A stretch of 59,449 bases of DNA from an uncultured Clostridia bacterium. GTDB lineage: Bacteria; Bacillota; Clostridia; TANB77; CAG-508. Below the pieces are notes generated by a model. That model did not search any database. It was not told the origin of the DNA and saw nothing but the letters and a program-made list of their open reading frames with translations. Positions 21,654 to 31,904 of the stretch are shown here, in pieces (within the stretch, counting starts at the first letter, position 1; each line of letters opens with the position of its first letter). The DNA lies in NCBI GenBank assembly GCA_947631785.1, contig CANRMR010000006.1:1-59449 (forward strand). Reading direction: 5' to 3'. The translations under genes and the position numbers were made by a program.

Positions 21654-21686
21654 AAAAAGGTGTCAATTTTAATGACACCTTTTAAA
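21654..21686 (+). terminator. Rho-independent terminator-like hairpin
   Basis: aaaaaggtgtcaattttaatgacacctttt. Confidence 0.75.
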
Positions 21687-21690
21687 ATAT

Positions 21691-22959
21691 TTATTCTTCT
21701 ATATTTTTATCTTTTTTGTTTTTTGTAAAAGAATAAAATAACAATATTCCAAGACCAGTAAGTGTAAGAACAAGCCAAATTATTCCTCCAGCATAAGGTA
21801 TTTGTGTTAATGCCCAAAGTATAACTGTTACAAGTAACAATAATGCTAATTTTTTACCTAATTTTGCGTCTTTAGCAAATTTATTTGCTAAACATATACT
21901 AATTGTTGCAAAGCCAATGCTTGCAAGTAAAATATATGCAGTCATAAATAAAATTGCAACAGGTGCTGATATTTTTAAAAATGTTAGTAACAATGTAACA
22001 AATATAGATACAATAACAGAAACAATACCAATTGCTAAGCCAATTGCCATTTTTGCAGAAACAAATTCTTTAGATTTTTCCACAAATTTTGGTGTAAGCC
22101 ATAACATTAAGAAGAATACAACAAATGTATAAATAATACATTGAGCTAAACTAATAACATAATTTAAAACAACATTACCATTAGAGTCTACGTTATTTAC
22201 TAATAATTTATTATATATAATTTCACCTTCAACAACTCCATCTGGAACAGTAATTTCATTTGGAGCTTTGTAGTCTAATTTACCATAAATTAATGCACGT
22301 CTTGGTTCTGTTTCACTTTCTTCATTTTCAGTTTTTTCTTCAAGATTTAGTGAATTTGAAATAACATTTACATTTCTACCTACAGCACCAAAAAAATCAA
22401 TTGAGCTTGCAATAGCGTGTACATCTCTAACTATGTAAGAATCATAAGTTATGTTCATATTATTTGAAGCTATATATAAATCATTACATGCTCCATCAAA
22501 TTTAACAGTTTGACCAAATGCATAAACTGAATATCTTATTTGTGCACCAGAAAAATTAATATTATTTGCAAAGACATAAAGGTTTCCGCTTACTTGACCT
22601 GTAATTTCAACTGTATTTGCAATAATATATACATTGCCATCTACTAGTTTGTCCATTACTACATCAGAACCTGCTAAATATAAATCATCAGAATAAATTT
22701 CTGGCTCTGCTACATCAGCTTCTTCAGAAGTTTCAGCAGATGTTTCGTCCGTTGTAGAAATAGGTGTCTGATTTGTATCTTCAGATATTGGCATAATATC
22801 TCCTTGAGTAGTAGCATCTTCAGTAACTGCATTAGTTATAATTTCATTTGTTGCAACATCAGAAGATGCATCAGTTGCAAAGCATTGATTGAAACTAAAC
22901 ATTGTTGCAAATAAAACAACAGTAACTAGTACAATCATTTTTAATTTCTTTTTTAACAT
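21691..22959 (-). CDS. secreted/membrane protein with bactofilin-like repeat (polymer-forming) region and C-terminal TM helices
   Basis: signal-like N-terminus; repeated DGNVYIIANTVEITGQVSGNLYVFANNINFSGAQI; hydrophobic C-terminus. Confidence 0.65.
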   Translation of the reverse strand: MLKKKLKMIVLVTVVLFATMFSFNQCFATDASSDVATNEIITNAVTEDATTQGDIMPISEDTNQTPISTTDETSAETSEEADVAEPEIYSDDLYLAGSDVVMDKLVDGNVYIIANTVEITGQVSGNLYVFANNINFSGAQIRYSVYAFGQTVKFDGACNDLYIASNNMNITYDSYIVRDVHAIASSIDFFGAVGRNVNVISNSLNLEEKTENEESETEPRRALIYGKLDYKAPNEITVPDGVVEGEIIYNKLLVNNVDSNGNVVLNYVISLAQCIIYTFVVFFLMLWLTPKFVEKSKEFVSAKMAIGLAIGIVSVIVSIFVTLLLTFLKISAPVAILFMTAYILLASIGFATISICLANKFAKDAKLGKKLALLLLVTVILWALTQIPYAGGIIWLVLTLTGLGILLFYSFTKNKKDKNIEE

Positions 22960-23004
22960 AAAAAATTCCTCCCTTGTAAATTTATATTATTAATAATATA
23001 TCTT

Positions 23005-23154
23005 TCAAAGGAGTTTGTCAATATTTTTTTCTTTAGCAGATATAAAATATGCACATTCATTTTCAGAAGAAATTTTTGTATTAGTAATATTTTCTAAGCA
23101 ACATTTTCCATCTTGTTGATAAATACAATTTGAAGAACAATTAATTCCTGTCAA
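23005..23154 (-). CDS. small cysteine-containing hypothetical protein (TTG start)
   Basis: 49 aa MTGINCSSNCIYQQDGKCCLENITNTKISSENECAYFISAKEKNIDKLL; GGTG upstream. Confidence 0.5.
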   Translation of the reverse strand: MTGINCSSNCIYQQDGKCCLENITNTKISSENECAYFISAKEKNIDKLL

Positions 23155-23177
23155 AAAAATCACCTCTTAAATAATTA

Positions 23178-23825
23178 TTATAAATTATTTTTAGAAAAAT
23201 ATTCACATAAATGTGAAACAGGACAATCTTGACACTTAGGATTTCTTGCCATACATGTATTACGACCATGATAAACAAAAAGATGATTTACATCTTTTAA
23301 ATATTTTTTAGGAATTATTGATAATAAATCTTGTTCTATTTTTTCAGGCATAGTAGCAGATGAAAGTCCAATACGATTTGAAATTCTTTTTGCATGTGTA
23401 TCTACTGCAATTCCATTTGCAATACCAAATACTTCAAGCAATATTACATTAGCGCTTTTTCTGCCAATTCCAGCAAGTGTTATAAGATCTTCCATTGTAT
23501 TTGGAACTACCGAATTAAAATTATTTACAATTTGATTAGCACAAAGTTTTAAATTTCTTGCTTTGTTTTTATAAAAACCACAAGGATGTATTATTTTTTC
23601 CAATTCATCTAATTCTATTTTTTCGAAAGCTTCTGGAGTTGGACACTTTTTAAATAAAGCAGGAGTTGTTTTATTTACTCTTTCATCAGTACATTGTGCT
23701 GAAAGCATAACAGAGACCACCAATTCAAAAGGAGTTTTAAAATTTAAGCTACATGTAGCATCTGGATAATATTTTTTCAAAATTTCTATTAATTCTATTA
23801 TTTCTTTTTCTTTTAATTGTTTCAT
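23178..23825 (-). CDS. nth: endonuclease III
   Basis: HhH LAGIGRKSANVIL...VDTHAKRISNRIGL; CMARNPKCQDCPVSHLC Fe-S cluster. Confidence 0.95.
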   Translation of the reverse strand: MKQLKEKEIIELIEILKKYYPDATCSLNFKTPFELVVSVMLSAQCTDERVNKTTPALFKKCPTPEAFEKIELDELEKIIHPCGFYKNKARNLKLCANQIVNNFNSVVPNTMEDLITLAGIGRKSANVILLEVFGIANGIAVDTHAKRISNRIGLSSATMPEKIEQDLLSIIPKKYLKDVNHLFVYHGRNTCMARNPKCQDCPVSHLCEYFSKNNL

Positions 23826-23911
23826 TTATATATAATCCTTTCATATTTATAATTTTATGAATCACATTTTTATACAAAAATAATATACTATAGATGAGGA
23901 GGTAATATATT

Positions 23912-24061
23912 ATGTTAAAACTTCTAAAAAAGACATTAGGTGTATGTCTAATTGGATTTGGTTTAGGTATGCTTCTTGTATTATTACTTCCAATTGCTGG
24001 ATGGTTATTTATTATTGGTATAGCAGTAGTAGCTGTTGGCTTGATATGGCTTTCCTGCTAG
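23912..24061 (+). CDS. small hydrophobic two-TM protein
   Basis: 49 aa MLKLLKKTLGVCLIGFGLGMLLVLLLPIAGWLFIIGIAVVAVGLIWLSC; GAGGAGG upstream. Confidence 0.55.
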   Translation: MLKLLKKTLGVCLIGFGLGMLLVLLLPIAGWLFIIGIAVVAVGLIWLSC

Positions 24062-24090
24062 GGAACATTAAGATAAAAAGGAGTGATAGC

Positions 24091-24165
24091 ATGACAATTG
24101 TAGTAAAAAAAGTACCAAAATGTTTAAGAGGTATTGTAAAATTTATTTTTGGAATAAAAGATTAA
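24091..24165 (+). CDS. spoVM: SpoVM-like 24-aa sporulation membrane peptide
   Basis: MTIVVKKVPKCLRGIVKFIFGIKD resembles the amphipathic SpoVM peptide (xxxxKxPKxLxGIVxxxxG); adjacent to rpmB; RBS AAGGAG. Confidence 0.7.
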   Translation: MTIVVKKVPKCLRGIVKFIFGIKD

Positions 24166-24235
24166 TACATATATATTTTACAATAACAAAAGGGGCAAGT
24201 ATTAAAATACCAGCCCCTTCATCCATATACAAAAT

Positions 24236-24433
24236 TTAAGCTCTTTTAACTTTTCCAGAACGTAAACATTTAGCACAAACCTTTATTCTTTTTGGTTCTC
24301 CATTAACAATTGCTTTAACACTTCTTAAATTTGGTTTCCATGTTCTAGAACTTCTTTTACTAATATGTGAACGTGTAATACTTAACTTATTACCATAATT
24401 TACTGATTTTTCACAAATAGCACATTTTGCCAT
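24236..24433 (-). CDS. rpmB: 50S ribosomal protein L28
   Basis: MAKCAICEKSVNYGNKLSITRSHISKRSSRTWKPNLRSV. Confidence 0.95.
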   Translation of the reverse strand: MAKCAICEKSVNYGNKLSITRSHISKRSSRTWKPNLRSVKAIVNGEPKRIKVCAKCLRSGKVKRA

Positions 24434-24540
24434 CTTAAACGCACCTCCTATATTTGTTTAATAAATTGACTAATTACTAGTTTAACACAAATTAATTAAA
24501 AAAACAAGGGTTTTAAAGAAAATATATAAAGAAAAATTAT

Positions 24541-24720
24541 TTTAAATCTTTCATATCAACTTGATCCATATCTGAAAATGCTTGATTTTCTCCAACCATT
24601 CCCCAAATAAAAGAATAATTTTTTGTGCCAAAACTAGAGTAAATAATAGACTAACTAGGAGAAATAACTATTTCTTTATTACCAACTACAATATGTCTTG
24701 TTTCATTTGGCTTACATAAT
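24541..24720 (-). pseudogene. C-terminal remnant of a 5-keto-4-deoxyuronate isomerase (KduI)-like gene
   Basis: minus-strand [58 protein letters not shown]; internal TAG and no N-terminus. Confidence 0.6.
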
Positions 24721-24969
24721 CTACAAGCTATTTTTAATTCTATCAATTGAAAAGCCACATATAATAAAAGAAATTGCAAAATATAAACTAGTTTTAAATA
24801 AAGATAAACCTATGTAATATAAATCAGGAAAACTAAAAAAGGTTTCATATATAAATAAAATACAAGTAGCTATAATGCACAAAAAAAATGAAAATGAAAA
24901 ACCATATTTCATAGTATTTTTTATAATATTTTCTAAATTATTAAATTTTTCTTTAATAAATGTAATCAT
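24721..24969 (-). CDS. small membrane hypothetical protein
   Basis: 82 aa with two hydrophobic segments; RBS AAGGAG upstream. Confidence 0.55.
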   Translation of the reverse strand: MITFIKEKFNNLENIIKNTMKYGFSFSFFLCIIATCILFIYETFFSFPDLYYIGLSLFKTSLYFAISFIICGFSIDRIKNSL

Positions 24970-25079
24970 AACAAATCTCCTTTTAAATAAATGTTACTAA
25001 ATATATATTAACATAAAAAAGGAGAAGTTTCAAAGGGAAAAATAGCCAAAAAAAAAGATAGAAAATTCTATCTTTTAAA

Positions 25080-25346
25080 TTATGCTTTTATAGCATTTAA
25101 TTTTTTTGCTAAACTAGATTTTTTTCTTGCTGCTGTATTTTTAACAATAACACCTTTTGTACAAGCTTGATCTAATTTTTTTGTAGCTTCAGAAAATAAA
25201 GCTTGAGCATTTTCTAAATCGCCACTTATAATAGCTTGTTCACATTTTTTAACAGCAGTTCTATATCCAGATTTAATCATATTATTTCTTTTTGTTTTTT
25301 TCTCAATTACACTAACTCTTTTAATAGCTGATTTTATATTTGGCAT
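25080..25346 (-). CDS. rpsT: 30S ribosomal protein S20
   Basis: MPNIKSAIKRVSVIEKKTKRNNMIKSGYRTAVKKCEQAI. Confidence 0.93.
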   Translation of the reverse strand: MPNIKSAIKRVSVIEKKTKRNNMIKSGYRTAVKKCEQAIISGDLENAQALFSEATKKLDQACTKGVIVKNTAARKKSSLAKKLNAIKA

Positions 25347-25489
25347 AACTATTTAAGCACCTCCTCTTAGCTAAAGTAAACTATAACGAATACTATTTTA
25401 ACATATATTAAAAAAAAAAGCAAGCTATTGGAACAAAAAAACTATAAAAGTCATATGATATACAAAAATACATAAAAGGAGAAGATAAT

Positions 25490-25972
<483 letters not shown>

Positions 25973-26035
25973 CAAAAAAGTATTGCAAAAAAATAAAAAT
26001 TTGATATAATTTAAAAAAAATTATAGGAGGAAGTT

Positions 26036-26578
26036 ATGAAAGAATTAAAAGGAACTAAAACAGAAAAAAATTTAATGGAAGCATTTGCAGGTGAATCACA
26101 AGCAAGAAATAAATATACTTATTATGCAAGTAAAGCAAAAAAAGATGGATACGAGCAAATTGCAGCAATATTTACAGAAACAGCAAATAATGAAAAAGAA
26201 CATGCAAAAATCTGGTTTAAATTACTAAATGGAGGAAATATACCAGACACAATGCAAAATTTAGCAGATGCAGCATCTGGAGAAAACTTTGAATGGACTA
26301 ATATGTATGATAAAATGGCAAAAGAAGCAAAAGAAGAAGGATTTGATAATATTGCATATTTATTTGAAGAAGTTGGAAAGATTGAAAAAGAACATGAAGC
26401 TAGATATAAAAAACTATTAAAAAACATAGAAGATGGATTAGTATTTAGCAAAGATGGAGATACAATTTGGCAATGTGCAAATTGTGGTCATATATGTATT
26501 GGAAAAAAAGCACCAGAAGTATGTCCAGTATGTGCACATCCACAAGCATATTTCCAAGTTCTAGCACAAAATTATTAA
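26036..26578 (+). CDS. rbr: rubrerythrin
   Basis: FAGESQARNKYTYYASKA; C-terminal WQCANCGHICIGKKAPEVCPVCAHP. Confidence 0.95.
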   Translation: MKELKGTKTEKNLMEAFAGESQARNKYTYYASKAKKDGYEQIAAIFTETANNEKEHAKIWFKLLNGGNIPDTMQNLADAASGENFEWTNMYDKMAKEAKEEGFDNIAYLFEEVGKIEKEHEARYKKLLKNIEDGLVFSKDGDTIWQCANCGHICIGKKAPEVCPVCAHPQAYFQVLAQNY

Positions 26579-26593
26579 AAAAGCATATTACAC

Positions 26594-26630
26594 AAAAAAG
26601 GCTACTTTTTTTCAAGTAGCCTTTTATAAA
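26594..26630. terminator. terminator hairpin between convergent rubrerythrin and kduD
   Basis: aaaaaaggctactttttttcaagtagccttttat. Confidence 0.7.
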
Positions 26631-26640
26631 ATATGTGTTT

Positions 26641-27417
26641 TTATCTTGCAAGCCATCCACCATCGACTGCTAATGTGTGACCATTTACGTAATCTGAAGC
26701 TTTAGATGCCAAAAATACAGCAGCTCCTGCCATGTCATCAGGAGTACCCCAGCGACCTGCTGGAATTCTATCTATTATTTCTTGGCTTCTTTTTTCGTCA
26801 TTTCTAAGAGCAAAAGTATTATCTGTTGCCATATAACCTGGAGCAATAGCATTTACATTTATATTATATTTTGCAAGTTCATTAGCAAGTGCTTTAGTCA
26901 AGCCCATAACAGCACTTTTACTTGCTGTATATGCAGGAACTCTTATACCACCTTGGAAAGAAAGCATAGAAGCAATATTAATAATTTTACCACCTGTTTT
27001 TTGTTTAATAAATTCCTTTGCTACTGTTTGAGATAAGAAAAATAATGTCCTTAAGTTTAAATTAATTGTATCATCCCAATCCTTTTGACTGTAATTTATT
27101 GCATCTTCTCGTCTTATCATTCCAGCATTATTAACTAAAATATCAACATGTCCAAAATTATCTATGCAAGTTTTAACTATTTCTTCAATTTTTTCTGTAG
27201 ATGTTAAATCAGCCCTTACTTCTATAAATTTTCTGCCACAAGCTTCAACAAAAGATTGTGCCTTTTCCATAGAACTTTGGCTAACACCAACAATATCAGC
27301 TCCAGCTTCAGCTAGGGCCTTACACATACCACATCCAAGACCACGACTACTTCCTGTAACAATTGCAACTTTTCCATCTAAATTAAATAAATCTAACATA
27401 AATTTCAACCCTTTCAA
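26641..27417 (-). CDS. kduD: SDR oxidoreductase, 2-deoxy-D-gluconate 3-dehydrogenase-like (KduD)
   Basis: MLDLFNLDGKVAIVTGSSRGLGCGMCKALAEAGADIVGV...PAYTASKSAVMGLTKALANELAKYNINVNAIAPGYMATDNT; likely start Met at internal MLDLF. Confidence 0.85.
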   Translation of the reverse strand: MKGLKFMLDLFNLDGKVAIVTGSSRGLGCGMCKALAEAGADIVGVSQSSMEKAQSFVEACGRKFIEVRADLTSTEKIEEIVKTCIDNFGHVDILVNNAGMIRREDAINYSQKDWDDTINLNLRTLFFLSQTVAKEFIKQKTGGKIINIASMLSFQGGIRVPAYTASKSAVMGLTKALANELAKYNINVNAIAPGYMATDNTFALRNDEKRSQEIIDRIPAGRWGTPDDMAGAAVFLASKASDYVNGHTLAVDGGWLAR

Positions 27418-27528
27418 AAATATATTAATTTATCAAATTTTATTATTAAATAAGGTAAAAGTCAAGAAATAAAGTTTGACTTTTTTTTACATATTTGTTA
27501 AACTAATAAACATAGATGTAAATATGAG

Positions 27529-28192
27529 GTGAATACATTGGAAGATAGATATAGTATGACAATTGAGCAAAATATTTTTTTAGCAAAAAGAAATTTAGTA
27601 GATAATATATATGCAAATGCAAAAATGGAAGGATTAAACATAACTTTTCCAGAAACAAAAACCATATTAGAAGGAGTTAATGTTCCAAATTTAAAAATTG
27701 ATGAAATACAATGTATATTAAATTTAAGGGACGCATGGGAATTTGTAATATCTAACATAGATGACGAATTTAATTTAGATTTTATTTGCAAAGTAAATGA
27801 ATATGTATCTAGAAATGAAAGTCTGGAATGGGGAAAATTAAGAACTCGGAAAAGTAGAAATATCTGGAACAGAATATATTCCACAAATACCAAACGAAGA
27901 AACTATAAAAAAAGAAATAGAGGATATATTAAAAATAGAAAATATAACCAATAGAGCAATTACATATATGTTATATGGAATGAGAAAGCAGCTATTTTGG
28001 GATGGGAATAAAAGAACAAGTACAATTTCTGCAAACAAAATAATGATACAAAATGGAAAAGGCATTATCAAAATACCAGATAATAAGTTAAAAGAATTTA
28101 ATATATTGCTATCGGAATTTTATACAACAAATAATATGGAGAAAATAAAACAATTTATATATAAAAATTGTATTGATGGAATAGTAATGTAA
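27529..28192 (+). CDS. Fic/DOC-domain protein with +1 shift at CGG 27847
   Basis: EWGKLRT-(C)-GKVEISGTEYIPQIPNEETIKKEIEDILKIENITNRAITYMLYGMRKQLFWDGNKRTSTISANKIMIQNGKGIIKIP; Fic-like motif QLFWDGNKRTS split across two ORFs. Confidence 0.85.
27847..27850 (+). other. in-frame CGGA +1 frameshift/quadruplet site in fic
   Basis: TTA AGA ACT C GGA AAA GTA GAA ATA. Confidence 0.8.
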
Positions 28193-28303
28193 AATATTAA
28201 AAAATGTAAAAAAAAGAAAAAAATTGCCATCTAATCTTGAATAGTACAAAGAAAGTGTGATATACTATTTGCATATTGAATAAAAAAGAAAGAGGGAGTT
28301 AAA

Positions 28304-29710
28304 TTGAAAAAAAATTTAAGAAAAACAAATATTGTAGGAACAATAGGACCTGCTAGTGAATCAGAAGAAATGCTTACAAAACTTATGAAAACAGGATTAA
28401 ATGTTACAAGAATAAACTTTTCTCATGGAGGATATGAAGAAAACGCAGAAAAAATTGAAACAATTAAAAAAGTAAGAGAAGCATTAGATCTTCCAATTGC
28501 ATTAATGCTAGATACAAAAGGTCCAGAAATTAGAACAGGAAAACAAGAATCAGGTGACCAAAAAGTTGAAATAAAAGAAGGAACAATATTCACATTTGTA
28601 AATGAAGATATTATAGGAGATGCTACTAAAACATCAATTGGTTATAAAAATTTATATCAAGATGTAATGCCAGGAGCTAAAATTTTAGTAGATGATGGTG
28701 CAATTGAATTTGAAGTAGTAGAAATAAAAGGAAAAGATGTTGTATGTAAAGCATTAAATACAGGAATGTTAGGAAGCAGAAAAACAGTTAATGTACCAGG
28801 ACTTGCATTAAACCTACCAGCACTTTCTGAAAAAGATATTAATGATATTACAAATGGAGTAAAAGCAGGATTTGACTGTATTGCAGCATCATTTGTAAGA
28901 AGATTATCAGATGTACAAGAAATACGTAAATTATTAGACGAAAATGGTGGAAAACATGTAAAAATAATTTCAAAAATAGAGAGCCAAGAAGGAATTGATA
29001 ACTTTGAAGAAATATTAGAAGCATCTGATGGAATAATGGTAGCAAGAGGAGATATGGGAGTAGAAATACCATTTTATAAAGTTCCAGTTGTACAAAAACA
29101 TTTTATAAAAAGATGTAATGAAGTTGGAAAGCCAGTTATAACAGCAACACAAATGTTAGAAACAATGATATCTAATCCAAGACCAACAAGAGCAGAAGTA
29201 AGTGACGTTGCAAATGCAACATATGATAGAACAAGTTGTATTATGCTTTCAGGAGAATGTGCACTTGGAAAATATCCAGTAGAATGCGTAGATGCAATGG
29301 TAAAAATTTCTACACAAATAGAATCTTCAATTAACTATTGGAAAAGATTTGATGAAAAAGGATTTACAGCAGACGAAAATGATGTAAAAGCAAATATTGC
29401 ATATACAGCATGTGTAACAGCAAAAAATTTAAAAGCAGATGCAATTGTTATATATACAAATACAGGAGATTCAGCAAGAAGAATAGCAGGATTTGGACCA
29501 GCTTGTCCAATTATAGCTATAACAGATAACAGAGTAACATACAATCAATTAGCACTTACATGGAACGTTGTACCAATTTATGTAGAAACATTAGATACGC
29601 AAGAAGCAATGATAAATGCTGGATTAGAAAAAGCAAAAGCAAAACAAATTGTAGATATAGGAGATAAACTTGCAACATTTGGAATAAAAAATATAATAGA
29701 AGTAAAATAA
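28304..29710 (+). CDS. pyk: pyruvate kinase
   Basis: KTNIVGTIGPASES...INFSHGGYEE...LDTKGPEIRTG...VARGDMGVEIP. Confidence 0.96.
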   Translation: MKKNLRKTNIVGTIGPASESEEMLTKLMKTGLNVTRINFSHGGYEENAEKIETIKKVREALDLPIALMLDTKGPEIRTGKQESGDQKVEIKEGTIFTFVNEDIIGDATKTSIGYKNLYQDVMPGAKILVDDGAIEFEVVEIKGKDVVCKALNTGMLGSRKTVNVPGLALNLPALSEKDINDITNGVKAGFDCIAASFVRRLSDVQEIRKLLDENGGKHVKIISKIESQEGIDNFEEILEASDGIMVARGDMGVEIPFYKVPVVQKHFIKRCNEVGKPVITATQMLETMISNPRPTRAEVSDVANATYDRTSCIMLSGECALGKYPVECVDAMVKISTQIESSINYWKRFDEKGFTADENDVKANIAYTACVTAKNLKADAIVIYTNTGDSARRIAGFGPACPIIAITDNRVTYNQLALTWNVVPIYVETLDTQEAMINAGLEKAKAKQIVDIGDKLATFGIKNIIEVK

Positions 29711-29719
29711 AAATACAAT

Positions 29720-29745
29720 TGTAGGGGCACGGAGCACCGTGCCCA
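29720..29745. repeat. GTAGGGGCAC-type palindromic repeat, intergenic copy
   Basis: tgtaggggcacggagcaccgtgccc; near-identical to 48469-48492. Confidence 0.75.
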
Positions 29746-29800
29746 AATGCAAAGGTACACTCTAATACTCATAACAAAAAATAATGTAAGTTAAATAAAT

Positions 29801-29838
29801 AAAAATGCACGAGGTTTTAAACCTTGTGCATTTTTATT
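29801..29838. terminator. bidirectional terminator hairpin between pyk and rpmF
   Basis: aaaaatgcacgaggttttaaaccttgtgcattttta. Confidence 0.75.
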
Positions 29839-30026
29839 TATTTTTCTTCATTATTTACAGCAACTGCTTCTTTTCCATTATAATATCCGCAATTAGAGCA
29901 AGCTCTATGTGGTAATATTGGTTCATGACAGTGTGGGCAAGTTGCTATTGTTTTTTGTTCTAATTTCCATGTTGATCTTTTTGAATGTGTTCTTGCTTTT
30001 GACCATCTTCTTTTTGGTTGTGCCAT
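29838..30026 (-). CDS. rpmF: 50S ribosomal protein L32
   Basis: MAQPKRRWSKARTHSKRSTWKL...CPHCHEPILPHRACSNCGYYNGKE. Confidence 0.95.
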   Translation of the reverse strand: MAQPKRRWSKARTHSKRSTWKLEQKTIATCPHCHEPILPHRACSNCGYYNGKEAVAVNNEEK

Positions 30027-30200
30027 TTTTAATTCCCCCCTTGTATTATGAAAAGATATATATATATCTGTTTAAATTTTTTACATTATTCACATTACAA
30101 AATTATACTAGGAATTTTCATATTTGTCAATAATAAGGGTTGTAAAATTGTAAAAAATATTATACAATAATGCAAAAGTGAAAATTGAGAGGATAAGAAT

Positions 30201-31890
30201 ATGAACAAAAAATGGGAAATATATACACAAGAAAAAGAAATAGTAGAAAAAATATCAAAAAGGTTTAATATTAGCCCACTTATAGCAAGTATTATTGTAA
30301 ATAGAGGAATTACAAATGAAAATGATATACGTGTTTTTTTATATCCAAATCGCTCTGATTTTTATGATCCTTTTTTATTACCAGACATGCAAACAGCAGT
30401 AGAAAGAGTAATAAATGCCATAAAAAATAAAGAAAAAATGGTTATTTATGGAGATTATGATGTAGATGGAATAACAAGTATAGCAGTACTTAAACAATTT
30501 TTAGAAGAAAGAGGAATTGAAGTTGGATATTATATTCCAAACCGTTTAGATGAAGGTTATGGATTAAATAAACAAGCAATTGAAAAAATAAAAGAGCAAG
30601 GGTATACTCTAATGATTACAGTAGACTGTGGAATATCTGGAATAGAAGAAATAGACTATGCAAACTCTATACGGAATAGAAACAATTGTAACAGATCATC
30701 ATGAACCTTTAGATGAGTTACCAAATGCAATTGCTGTAATAGATCCCAAAATAAGTGGATGTAAATATCCGTTTTGCCAACTTGCAGGGGTAGGAGTAGT
30801 ATTTAAATTAATTCAAGCAATCAGTATTACTTTAAATTTAGAAGAAAAAGAATATTTAAAATATTTAGATTTAGTATGTGTAGGTACTATTTCAGATATT
30901 GTACCATTAATAGATGAAAATAGAGTAATTGCAAAATTAGGACTAAAATTAGTACAAGTAACAAAAAATATAGGACTAAAAAAATTAATAGAAACAATAG
31001 GATATGAAAAAATAGATTCTAATACTATATCTTTTGGAATTGCACCAAGAGTTAATGCATGTGGAAGAATGGGACAAGAAGAAGAGGCTTTAAAGCTATT
31101 CTTAAGTAAAGATATAAAAGAAGTAAATGTGTTGACTCAAAAATTAAATGCCTACAATAAACAAAGGCAAGAAACAGAAAAAGCAATTGTAAAAGAAGCA
31201 CTAGAGACAATAGAAAAAAAACAAGAAGCAAATTTCCCAATAATTATACTTGCTGGAGAAAACTGGCACCATGGTGTAATTGGAATAGTATCATCTAAAA
31301 TAACTGAAAACTATTTTAAACCAAGTATTTTATTGTCATTAGAAGAAAATATAGCAAAAGGTTCTGGAAGAAGTATACCAGGATTCGACTTACATGGAGC
31401 ACTTTGCAAATGCAGTGGCTATTTAGAAAAATATGGTGGACATGAAATGGCAGTAGGACTAAGTTTAAAAAAAGAAAAATTAGATGAATTTAAACAAGCA
31501 ATGATAGATTATGCCAAAAAAATGAATATTGATGAAATTGTTCCTGTAATATATATTGATAAGCAAATTGATGCAAAAGAGTTAGCAATATCAACAATAA
31601 AAGAATTAGAATTATTAGAACCATTTGGTGAAGCAAATAAAAAACCTTTATTTATTTGTAGAAATTTAAGAATTGATTCTATTCGTTCCTTAACAGAAGG
31701 TAAACATTTAAAACTAAGCTTAAAAGATGAAAATCAAAGAATTGATGCAATTGGATTTAATATGGGAAATTTAGCAGATGAATACCTTATTGGAGATAAA
31801 ATTGATGTTGTAGGAACATTAGAAATAAATAGTTTTAACGGAAAAGAACAAATACAAATTAATCTAAAAGATATTATGAAATCTATATAA
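30201..31890 (+). CDS. recJ: single-stranded-DNA-specific exonuclease RecJ with +1 shift at CGG 30672
   Basis: VIYGDYDVDGITSIAVL...MITVDCGISGIEEIDYANSI-(C)-GIETIVTDHHEPLDELPNAIAVIDPK; joins ORFs 30201-30704 and 30658-31890. Confidence 0.93.
30672..30675 (+). other. in-frame CGGA +1 frameshift/quadruplet site in recJ
   Basis: AAC TCT ATA C GGA ATA GAA ACA ATT GTA ACA GAT CAT CAT. Confidence 0.85.
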
Positions 31891-31904
31891 AAAGGAGTTA
31901 AAAT

